Shown here in pieces: positions 1 to 6,115 of a DNA stretch of 9,692 nt. Origin of the DNA: an uncultured Spirochaetia bacterium (GTDB lineage Bacteria; Spirochaetota; UBA6919); contig CAJXGR010000097.1 in the NCBI GenBank assembly GCA_913053665.1, positions 1 to 9,692 on the forward strand, written 5' to 3'. The notes under the pieces were generated by a model. The model saw only the letters and a program-made list of their open reading frames with translations, ran no database searches and was not told the origin of the DNA. Positions within the stretch are counted from its first letter, which is position 1; every line of letters begins with the position of its first letter. A program made the translations under genes and the position numbers.

Positions 1-362
1 ATGAAAACCTTTAATGGCCTATCTTACACTTATTTTTTGGGAGTACTATTTTGTCTGCATTCGCAATAAACCACTATAGCAAAAGCCTAAAGGTAATAAT
101 AAATGTACTTTAAGTCTCTGTTTGTTGACTATAAATATGAGTTGTTCATCTATGGTGGGCTGACACATTGACTATCTGAGGTCTTAGGAAAAGTGATCGA
201 TAAAAGGGGCCAAGGAAATATCTGATTATATCTTGACGCCTAGGGATAAAATCTTTATATTAAGTAATAGACTAAATTGGTCTACTATATCGATTCTTGA
301 ATCCCATGATAAGACTTTATCAATTCATCATATTGATATTTAAATAAATAGAAATAACTAAC
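1..362. other. Upstream region with no convincing gene
   Basis: No frame here gives a believable protein. Plus-strand frame 1 is open from the window edge to a TAA at 67-69 and could be the last 22 codons of a gene that starts before the window. It could equally be chance, because the visible residues match no family I know. The rest is AT-rich, has stops in all frames, and holds the promoter at 233-261. The octamer TTGACTAT occurs twice (125-132 and 168-175), but neither copy has a good -10 element at proper spacing. I saw no strong hairpin followed by a T-run. Confidence 0.5.
233..261 (+). promoter_or_regulatory. Sigma-70-type promoter for the Mrp-family gene
   Basis: TTGACG (233-238) and TATATT (256-261) are separated by exactly 17 bases, close to the housekeeping consensus. 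Transcription would begin near 267-269, leaving an untranslated leader of about 110 bases before the ATG at 378. The promoter upstream of the STAS gene has the same -10 hexamer and the same spacing, which supports both calls. The prediction comes from the sequence alone. Confidence 0.6.
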
Positions 363-377
363 TTGTGGAGGAATAAT

Positions 378-1391
378 ATGAGTGCTGAAATCACGAAAGA
401 AAAGGTAGAAGAAGCTTTAGGACGCGTGATGGATCCTGAACTTGGGAATGATCTGGTATCCTTGAATATGGTCAAAGGTGTTAACATTAATGATGGGACT
501 GTTGAAGCGACTGTAGAGCTGACCACATCAGGCTGCCCCTTGAAAGCCAAGATCGAAGGGGATTGCAAACAAGAGATAGGCTCTATTGATGGGGTGACAG
601 ACGTTAAGATCGTTTTTACTGCGAAACCCATACCCATACGTACGGAAGTTTCATTACCTACCGTTAAAAAGATTATCGCTATCTCCAGCGGTAAAGGCGG
701 AGTGGGTAAGAGTACTATTGCGACGAACATTGCGAAAGCCTTTCAGAAGTCCGGGTATTCAGTGGGACTTTTAGACGCTGATATATACGGTCCGAACATC
801 CCAACGCTCCTTGAGAATTACGCTCGGCCAACGATCACCCATGATGACAAGTTGGTGCCCATCACCCATGATGGCTTAAAGTTCATCTCAATGGGACTGC
901 TTTTAGAACCGGGTCAGCCAGTTATCTGGAGAGGGCCGATGCTTCATGGTGTTGTGAAGCAGTTTTTGGCAGATGTTATCTGGGGCGATTTAGACTATCT
1001 TTTTGTGGATCTTCCTCCTGGAACAGGGGATGTCCATTTATCTCTTTGCCAGATGGTGGATCTAACAGGAGCTATTGCTATTACCACACCACAACAGCTG
1101 TCTGTAGCAGATGTTCGCAAGGGTATTGGTATGTTTCGCCAGCTTCAAGTAGAAGTTTTAGGAATCATCGAGAATATGAGTTATTATGTTCATCCTGGAA
1201 CCAATGAAAAAATCTATGTCTTTGGGAAGAACGGTGGGAAAAACCTTGCAGAAGAATGGAATCTCCCACTCCTTGCTCAAATACCCATTGATCCGGCTAT
1301 CTGTGAGAAAAGCGAGAATGGTTTAACTTATCTGATGCCTGTTGTTGAGAAATTGCATCAAGTCTTTGAGTCGAAAGTGTCTGCAAGCTAG
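378..1391 (+). CDS. Mrp/ApbC (Nbp35-type) P-loop ATPase, iron-sulfur cluster carrier family
   Basis: This 337-residue protein belongs to the Mrp/ApbC family, cytoplasmic ATPases that bind and hand over Fe-S clusters to apoproteins. The ATG at 378 is preferred to an in-frame TTG at 363 because a GGAGG ribosome site (367-371) lies between them at ideal spacing. Residues 1 to about 82 form the MIP18/DUF59 domain (DPELG near 19-23, SGCPL near 51-55). The ATPase domain follows, with a deviant Walker A GKGGVGKST at 105-113, DADIYGPN after it, and a DLPPGTGD switch region. The usual CPxC pair that bridges the cluster is absent: positions 272-275 read HPGT. Length is normal for DUF59-Mrp fusions. The family call is firm. 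Cluster carriage in this variant is less certain, because related bacterial and plastid (HCF101-like) members also lack the pair. Confidence 0.93.
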   Translation: MSAEITKEKVEEALGRVMDPELGNDLVSLNMVKGVNINDGTVEATVELTTSGCPLKAKIEGDCKQEIGSIDGVTDVKIVFTAKPIPIRTEVSLPTVKKIIAISSGKGGVGKSTIATNIAKAFQKSGYSVGLLDADIYGPNIPTLLENYARPTITHDDKLVPITHDGLKFISMGLLLEPGQPVIWRGPMLHGVVKQFLADVIWGDLDYLFVDLPPGTGDVHLSLCQMVDLTGAIAITTPQQLSVADVRKGIGMFRQLQVEVLGIIENMSYYVHPGTNEKIYVFGKNGGKNLAEEWNLPLLAQIPIDPAICEKSENGLTYLMPVVEKLHQVFESKVSAS

Positions 1392-1699
1392 TACGCTGTT
1401 CCAGAGAGGGCTTATTTGCTGGATGATGGAGAGGGACATTATTTTATAAAAAAGAAAGTAGAATAATTTATCTGCCAGGATAGGTCTAACAAATCCTTTC
1501 AGCCTTTTGCTTAAAAGAGTATGGGTTAAAGTCATTGTTCAATATATCCTTTCTAGTCCCAATTTTTTGCTTGACTAATGAGTATAGATATGATATATTT
1601 GAAAATAGCTAGCCTACCGTAATTTTGAGTAGGAGGCATTAATCGCGTTATGATAGATACTACTTAAAGCATGATCTTGGGATTATTGGAGGAGGCAAT
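1392..1699 (+). other. 308-base intergenic leader with a promoter
   Basis: No credible ORF is present. The stretch separates the Mrp-family gene from the STAS gene and contains the promoter at 1571-1599. A ribosome-site-like AGGAGG at 1631-1636 has no start codon at useful distance; the nearest ATG (1649) opens only five codons. No clear rho-independent terminator for the upstream gene is visible, so read-through is possible. Confidence 0.55.
1571..1599 (+). promoter_or_regulatory. Sigma-70-type promoter for STAS-metK and possibly downstream genes
   Basis: TTGACT (1571-1576) and TATATT (1594-1599) are 17 bases apart. Transcription would start near 1606, about 95 bases before the STAS start codon. 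Gaps downstream are only 36, 50 and 31 bases, followed by a one-base overlap. With no clear terminator before 6066, this promoter may drive five genes. This is predicted from sequence only. Confidence 0.6.
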
Positions 1700-2038
1700 A
1701 TGGATATTCAGACGAGGGAAAGCGGCAACAATGTTGTTATTTTTGATATAAATGGTGAGATCGACCTCTACAACGCCCCTGATATAAAGAAAAATATCAA
1801 AGAAAAAATGGATCAAGGTAAGAATAATATTATAGTTAACTTGGATAAAGTCAGCTATATAGATAGTTCGGGAATCGGAGTCTTGATTTCCAGTCTGTCC
1901 CAACTCAAAAAAGTGGGGGGGGGATTGAAGATCATAAATGTCTACGCCTCAGTCAAGAAGGTTTTTGAGCTTACAAAACTCACCAGCTTTTTTGATATCT
2001 ATGAAACCGAACAAGAAGCCATTGATAGCTACTCTTGA
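1700..2038 (+). CDS. STAS-domain anti-sigma factor antagonist (SpoIIAA/RsbV type)
   Basis: This 112-residue single-domain protein has the SpoIIAA/RsbV fold signature. NGEIDLYNA lies near residues 18-26, VNLDKVSYIDSSGIGVL spans about 46-62, and the C-terminal half follows the family pattern (VGGGLKI, then VKKVFELTKL). In SpoIIAA the serine directly after the aspartate of DSSG is phosphorylated by the partner kinase; the equivalent here is Ser56. Such proteins bind an anti-sigma factor or kinase when unphosphorylated and so release a sigma factor. No kinase, phosphatase or sigma gene is in the window, so the partner is unknown. The start has a strong GGAGGAGG site. A run of nine G (1915-1923) encodes part of VGGG and could slip. 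metK follows after 36 bases. Confidence 0.9.
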   Translation: MDIQTRESGNNVVIFDINGEIDLYNAPDIKKNIKEKMDQGKNNIIVNLDKVSYIDSSGIGVLISSLSQLKKVGGGLKIINVYASVKKVFELTKLTSFFDIYETEQEAIDSYS

Positions 2039-2074
2039 TGGCTAAAAAAGCAAATTAAACTAAAGGATGAATAC

Positions 2075-3196
2075 GTGAGGAACTTTTTATTTACATCAGA
2101 ATCAGTGTCTGAAGGTCACCCTGACAAGATTGCAGACCAAATCTCTGACGCTGTGGTAGACGCTATTTTTACAGAAGACCCGGCGGCAAGAATAGCCTGT
2201 GAAACCATGGTGGCCACCGGAATGGTTGTCATATCCGGTGAGATTACGACTTCTGCTTATGCGGATTTTCAAGAGATTGCCAGAGGCGTGATTAAAGGCA
2301 TTGGTTATGATGACAGCAGCATGGGATTTGACTGGAAATCCTGTGCTGTTATTACTTCCGTAAACCGTCAGTCCCCTGATATTGCTATGGGAGTGGATAC
2401 AGGGGGAGCCGGTGATCAAGGGATGATGTTTGGCTATGCTACAAACGAAACGGATGAACTCATGCCCATGCCGATTATGCTGTCCCATAAACTGACTAAG
2501 CGTTTAGCCGATTTACGAAAAAGTGGTCATCTTCCTTTCCTACGCCCCGATGCTAAATCACAGGTTACCGTTGAGTATGTGGATGACAAGCCTGTTCGGG
2601 TGGATACAGTGGTTATATCAACACAACACACAGAAGACGTGACAAATGATGAACTTAAAGAAAAAGTCCTTAAAGAAGTGATCCATCACGTGATTCCAGA
2701 GTCTTTGCGTCAGAAGGATTTTAAGACATTTATAAATCCAACGGGCCGATTTGTAGTGGGTGGCCCTCACGGGGATTGTGGTCTCACAGGGCGAAAAATC
2801 ATAGTAGATACTTATGGCGGCTTTGGAAGACATGGAGGGGGGGCTTTTTCAGGCAAAGACCCCTCGAAGGTGGATAGAAGTGCCGCTTACATGGCGCGAT
2901 ACGTGGCAAAGAATGTGGTGGCTGCGGGTCTATGCGATCGCTGTGAAGTCCAGCTAGCTTATGCGATTGGTGTTGCCGACCCTGTATCCATCAACGTAAA
3001 TACCTATGAAACAGGGAAAAAGTCTGAACAGGAGATCATTAATCTCATTAAAGATAATTTTCACTTAACCCCAAAAGGGATGATGGAAACACTAAATCTA
3101 AGAAGACCAATCTATCAGGAAACAGCGGCCTATGGGCACTTTGGTCGTGAGGGGTTTCCCTGGGAGAAAATGGATGTAGCGAATAAGCTTAAATAA
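2075..3196 (+). CDS. metK: S-adenosylmethionine synthetase
   Basis: MetK makes S-adenosylmethionine from methionine and ATP in the cytoplasm, normally as a tetramer. The 373-residue product is full length for the bacterial family (about 380). It opens with FTSESVSEGHPDKIADQISD, carrying the GHPDK motif. The family signature GAGDQGMMFGYA follows in the first third, and the glycine-rich HGGGAFSGKDPSKVDRSAAY loop lies in the last third. The start is GTG, preceded by AAAGGA (2062-2067), and the conserved N-terminus leaves no alternative. No SAM riboswitch fits in the 36 bases before it, so expression probably comes from the STAS promoter. SAM is also the methyl donor for chemoreceptor methylation, but metK is a housekeeping gene and its closeness to the receptor gene need not mean anything. 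Confidence 0.97.
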   Translation: MRNFLFTSESVSEGHPDKIADQISDAVVDAIFTEDPAARIACETMVATGMVVISGEITTSAYADFQEIARGVIKGIGYDDSSMGFDWKSCAVITSVNRQSPDIAMGVDTGGAGDQGMMFGYATNETDELMPMPIMLSHKLTKRLADLRKSGHLPFLRPDAKSQVTVEYVDDKPVRVDTVVISTQHTEDVTNDELKEKVLKEVIHHVIPESLRQKDFKTFINPTGRFVVGGPHGDCGLTGRKIIVDTYGGFGRHGGGAFSGKDPSKVDRSAAYMARYVAKNVVAAGLCDRCEVQLAYAIGVADPVSINVNTYETGKKSEQEIINLIKDNFHLTPKGMMETLNLRRPIYQETAAYGHFGREGFPWEKMDVANKLK

Positions 3197-3212
3197 CAGT
3201 TATACATTTAAT

Positions 3213-3225
3213 TACCTTTAAGGTA
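3213..3225. repeat. Small palindrome before the CheY-like gene
   Basis: TACCTTTAAGGTA is a perfect odd palindrome (six-base arms around one central T), centred 28 bases before the TTG start. A related near-palindrome lies just before the next gene (3613-3626). It could be an operator half-site pair or a weak RNA hairpin. Short AT-rich palindromes also arise by chance. Confidence 0.25.
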
Positions 3226-3246
3226 TGAGCCGAATGGGAGGCCCTT

Positions 3247-3603
3247 TTGAAAATCCTTGTTGTTGACGATTCTTTACTTTTAAGAAACATCATTAAGAAT
3301 GAGTTAAGCTTTGAAGGTTATGATATTATTGATGAAGCCAAAGATGGGCAGGAAGCTATTGAGAAATATGACTCTCACAAACCGGATCTGGTTACAATGG
3401 ATATCACCATGGATGGTATGAATGGGCTGGATGCGGCTGAACAAATCCTAAAGAAGGATTCTCAGGCCAAGATCATTATGGTGTCAGCCTTAGGGGAGGA
3501 TGAAATCATGAGTAAAGCTGTAAAGCTTGGAGTGAAGGACTTTATAGTGAAGCCTTTTACTCCTGAGCGATTGGTGAATGCCGTGAAAAAGGCTCTATCC
3601 TAA
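3247..3603 (+). CDS. CheY-like single-domain response regulator
   Basis: This 118-residue receiver domain has no output domain. It is complete for phosphotransfer: acidic pocket Asp7/Asp8, phospho-acceptor Asp52 (in VTMDITMDG), switch Ser80 (VSA) and Lys102 (VKPF). It probably accepts phosphate from a CheA-type kinase and acts by protein-protein contact, classically on the flagellar switch. No cheA or cheW is in the window. The start is TTG, supported by GGGAGG (3236-3241) at five-base spacing; an in-frame TGA at 3226-3228 rules out a longer N-terminus and the beta-1 strand KILVVDD begins at codon 2. It lies 50 bases after metK and 31 before a receptor-like gene, so its signal may relate to that receptor rather than to general chemotaxis. 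Confidence 0.92.
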   Translation: MKILVVDDSLLLRNIIKNELSFEGYDIIDEAKDGQEAIEKYDSHKPDLVTMDITMDGMNGLDAAEQILKKDSQAKIIMVSALGEDEIMSKAVKLGVKDFIVKPFTPERLVNAVKKALS

Positions 3604-3612
3604 GTAATCAAA

Positions 3613-3626
3613 TACTTTTTAAAGTA
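3613..3626. repeat. Near-palindrome before the chemoreceptor-like gene
   Basis: TACTTTTTAAAGTA pairs its first and last five or six bases and ends in the first A of the AGGA ribosome site (3626-3629). As RNA it would be a small hairpin next to that site. It resembles the palindrome at 3213-3225 (TACCTTTAAGGTA). Functional significance is uncertain. Confidence 0.22.
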
Positions 3627-3634
3627 GGATCCCT

Positions 3635-5068
3635 TTGAAGCCTGGATACCTTGTTGCCATCACATTTTTAGTTTTAGCCCTCCTTACATCCCTTGTACTG
3701 TTCATAACCAAGAAGAAATCCACACCTTTTGCTACATCCTTGTTTGTTTTAGTTTTGGCTATTGATTTTGCCTTATATGTAGCAGGGTTGAACTTGGCTA
3801 AAGCTCTTGTAAGTGAAATGATGTGGATTATTGCTATCGAGATGGCAGGTGGGGCCTTCCTTTTCCTTAGTTTTGGCTTATTGATCTATTTTTTCTTGAT
3901 GTCTCCCCTTCAGAAAAATAAATCCCTTAGTCTCATACGAAAACTCTTTCATCAGGAGATCCAAAAGCCCTGGGAAGAAGAGGTTCATCAGCTCAAAGTC
4001 AGTATAGAAGCGATGATCTATGAGAGAGAAGAGCTTAAGAGCCGGGTCACAGAGATCCAATTAAAACTTAAGGAGTATAGAGTGTCCTTTGAAGATGTTT
4101 CTGGAGGGCTCTCAAAAGTATCTCATCTAATAAAACGGCTGTTGGGTGCAGAGAAAGGAGAAGGTATATCCCTGACAAGTGCTGAGGGTGATACGATTAA
4201 CATCTTCACAAAAGCCCTTGAAGCCATGTTTGGTCTGGATAAAAGTATTGAATCCACCATTGATGAAATGAAAAAACAGTCCAATACTCTAACACTTACC
4301 TTTGAGGCCTTTGATGTGACAACTCTCTCGATGGAGAAGGTGGATCAACTTACCAAAGAAGCCAAAACTCTTGCCACAAATCTAAATAACACAGCATTAA
4401 TGGGAGCTAATGCGGTGGAAATGACGGTGGAAGCTATTGAAGAGATTGCAAAAAGCTCCTTACACATGGAAGAGTTTGTTGTTACCATAAAAAATATATC
4501 TGAAAAGACCAACCTACTCGCTATGAATGCCGCTATAGAGGCTGCTCATGCGGGTGAAAGAGGGAAAGGATTTGCTGTTGTTGCCAGTGAGGTGCGTAAA
4601 CTGTCCATGAGCACCAATTCCGCCACCGGTGAGATCAAAAAGAATATCTCTCTCATTCTCGATAAAATCCATAAAGCTGTGGACTTGGTGAATAAGACAA
4701 AGGCTTTATTTAGTAATATTTTAAAGGATATTGAATCCACAAATAACATCAATCAGGATATCTATAATATCTCGAAAGAGAATGTCCGTCAGGGGCGTGA
4801 GATTATTACGGCCATCAATCAGCTTAGAAGTATCACCCAGCGAATCATTGAAGCCAGTGCTGATGAGCTTTTTCAGACCAATGAAGTGCTGGTGGCTATG
4901 AATGAGATCAACTCAATCGTTAATGTTGTTATACAGGCTGTGCATCAAACCTATTTAATGGCTAATATCAACGGTAGTAAAGGGGATAAAGATAAAATGA
5001 ATGGACCTTTACCTAACATTGAATCTCACGAAACTATGAATCCAATAAGCCCTTCCAATAAGTTGTAA
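3635..5068 (+). CDS. Membrane-anchored methyl-accepting chemotaxis-type signalling protein without an external sensor domain
   Basis: The 477-residue protein has three hydrophobic segments (about 5-25, 31-53, 64-89) joined by very short loops, then a long helical cytoplasmic part. The MCP hairpin tip is clear: EKTNLLAMNAAIEAAHAGERGKGFAVVASEVRKL spans residues 290-323 (the tip contacts CheA/CheW in classical receptors). There is no periplasmic ligand domain, no recognisable HAMP, and no NWETF-like tail for methylesterase/methyltransferase tethering (it ends NPISPSNKL). Input may therefore come from the membrane, from the region around 92-240, or from a partner. The start is TTG with AGGA at 3626-3629; the first internal Met is residue 62, which would lose two membrane helices. 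Its stop overlaps the start of the CHAT protease gene by one base, which points to a shared function. Confidence 0.9.
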   Translation: MKPGYLVAITFLVLALLTSLVLFITKKKSTPFATSLFVLVLAIDFALYVAGLNLAKALVSEMMWIIAIEMAGGAFLFLSFGLLIYFFLMSPLQKNKSLSLIRKLFHQEIQKPWEEEVHQLKVSIEAMIYEREELKSRVTEIQLKLKEYRVSFEDVSGGLSKVSHLIKRLLGAEKGEGISLTSAEGDTINIFTKALEAMFGLDKSIESTIDEMKKQSNTLTLTFEAFDVTTLSMEKVDQLTKEAKTLATNLNNTALMGANAVEMTVEAIEEIAKSSLHMEEFVVTIKNISEKTNLLAMNAAIEAAHAGERGKGFAVVASEVRKLSMSTNSATGEIKKNISLILDKIHKAVDLVNKTKALFSNILKDIESTNNINQDIYNISKENVRQGREIITAINQLRSITQRIIEASADELFQTNEVLVAMNEINSIVNVVIQAVHQTYLMANINGSKGDKDKMNGPLPNIESHETMNPISPSNKL

Positions 5069-6078
5069 TGTCTTTTCAGGATGTCTTAGACATAACCATT
5101 GATGCCTCCTCTCAGATACGTATGAAGCTTTTCCAGTTGGGTCATCAGTCCAGAGTACTGGATCACACCTCACCTTTTAATAATAAGCTATACCAGGAAA
5201 TTGTTAAAAGCCTTTACAGCATGAGCTATAAGAGAGTCTCTTTTATTAATGAGGCTAAAAAGCTGGGTGAGCAAATATATAATCTCTTCTTTACTGATCC
5301 AAAGGGCGAACCTATAGAGATTCTTGAATCGATCCACTCTAGAACGAATCCTCTTATTCTGTTATTCAAGGGTCCAGTTGAGAATGTCCCCTTTGAGCTG
5401 GCATTTAAAGACGATCAGTTTCTTGGACTCATCCGCCCGATCAGTAGAATCTTTTCTCAGACTCGCGTGAGCCCATCAGAAGCTCATAATAATGATCGCC
5501 CAAAGTCCATGGTGGTATTGGCTGATCCAAGTCAAAACTCTCTGGATTCTTATGAGGAGGGGCTCGCAGTTTATAAGTTTATTAAAGAGAAAGCTAAATC
5601 TCAATGGGATCGTATCGATTTCTTAAGTAAAGAGTTAGGGGTGATCGAGATGAATGACATCCTGGAGACCTATGATTGGATCCATTATGCAGGTCATGGA
5701 GAGTATCAGGATGAGTCAGGAGGAGGATTAGTCCTTGGCAAAGGTGTGAACTTCTATGAGTCAGACTTAAGCAATCTTGGCTCACCCCCAGATTTTATCT
5801 TTCTAAATGCCTGTCACAGCAGCCGTATTGGCATGGATCATCAGAACTCATTGATTAAGAAGTTGTTAGCCCTGGGGGTGAAAAACCTGGTGGCTTCCAA
5901 CTGGCTGATTCTCGATGAAGATTTCAAAGGTTTTGTGGAGTCCTTTTATGAGGAAATGCTTTTGGGCAAGGATATTGGAGAATGCTTCCGGGAAATAAAG
6001 GGGAAAAACTACTCACAGAACGATTATAAATGGATCTACTTTAGTCTTTACGGGGACCCAAGTTATCAAGTCATTTAA
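5068..6078 (+). CDS. Stand-alone CHAT-domain caspase-like protease
   Basis: This 336-residue soluble protein is the CHAT type of clan CD cysteine peptidase. The family pattern is clear: PLILLFKGPVENVPFELAF followed by FLGLIRPISRIFSQ, then the catalytic histidine in HYAGHGEY (His210), the catalytic cysteine in FLNACHSSR (Cys249), the region GVKNLVASNW, and a C-terminal WIYFSLYGDPSYQ. Both active residues are present, so it should be active. Unlike many CHAT proteins it has no TPR repeats; the first roughly 90 residues are of unknown type and may bind its activator. I see no signal peptide or membrane helix. Its ATG overlaps the stop of the receptor-like gene (TAATG). CHAT proteases are known in CRISPR-linked (Craspase) and gasdermin-linked defence, where a partner triggers cleavage. 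The substrate here is unknown. Confidence 0.88.
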   Translation: MSFQDVLDITIDASSQIRMKLFQLGHQSRVLDHTSPFNNKLYQEIVKSLYSMSYKRVSFINEAKKLGEQIYNLFFTDPKGEPIEILESIHSRTNPLILLFKGPVENVPFELAFKDDQFLGLIRPISRIFSQTRVSPSEAHNNDRPKSMVVLADPSQNSLDSYEEGLAVYKFIKEKAKSQWDRIDFLSKELGVIEMNDILETYDWIHYAGHGEYQDESGGGLVLGKGVNFYESDLSNLGSPPDFIFLNACHSSRIGMDHQNSLIKKLLALGVKNLVASNWLILDEDFKGFVESFYEEMLLGKDIGECFREIKGKNYSQNDYKWIYFSLYGDPSYQVI

Positions 6079-6107
6079 ATAGGGGCGCCCCTACTTAAAT
6101 GACTTGA
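6066..6107. terminator. 42-base inverted repeat between convergent genes, probable bidirectional terminator
   Basis: Two 21-base arms meet at GGGGCGCCCC (6082-6091) and pair throughout, except A6079 opposite C6094. The left arm includes the last codons and the TAA of the CHAT gene; the right arm ends nine bases before the stop codon of the opposing gene. In the minus-strand RNA the odd pair becomes U-G wobble, so that hairpin would be fully paired. Neither direction shows a proper T-run afterwards, so it is not a textbook intrinsic terminator. It could stop transcription with Rho or protect 3' ends, or be cut by RNase III. Confidence 0.65.
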
Positions 6108-6115
6108 AGGGAAAC

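Noticed and set aside
1..69. Small ORF starting at the first base of the window
   Set aside because: Only 22 codons, no ribosome site visible, and the frame is open at the edge, so it may be a gene tail or chance.
363..377. In-frame TTG giving a five-residue N-terminal extension of the Mrp-family protein
   Set aside because: The ribosome site GGAGG lies inside this extension and is perfectly placed for the ATG at 378.
2039..2074. Possible SAM riboswitch before metK
   Set aside because: The gap is only 36 bases, too short for any known SAM riboswitch, and no such structure is seen in the leader of the STAS gene.
2837..2843. Seven-G run in metK as a phase-variation site
   Set aside because: It encodes the invariant HGGGAF glycines of an essential enzyme, so the run is explained by protein constraint.
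2075..5068. metK placed to supply SAM for methylation of the nearby receptor
   Set aside because: metK is a housekeeping gene, no methyltransferase is in the window, and the sequence offers nothing beyond proximity.
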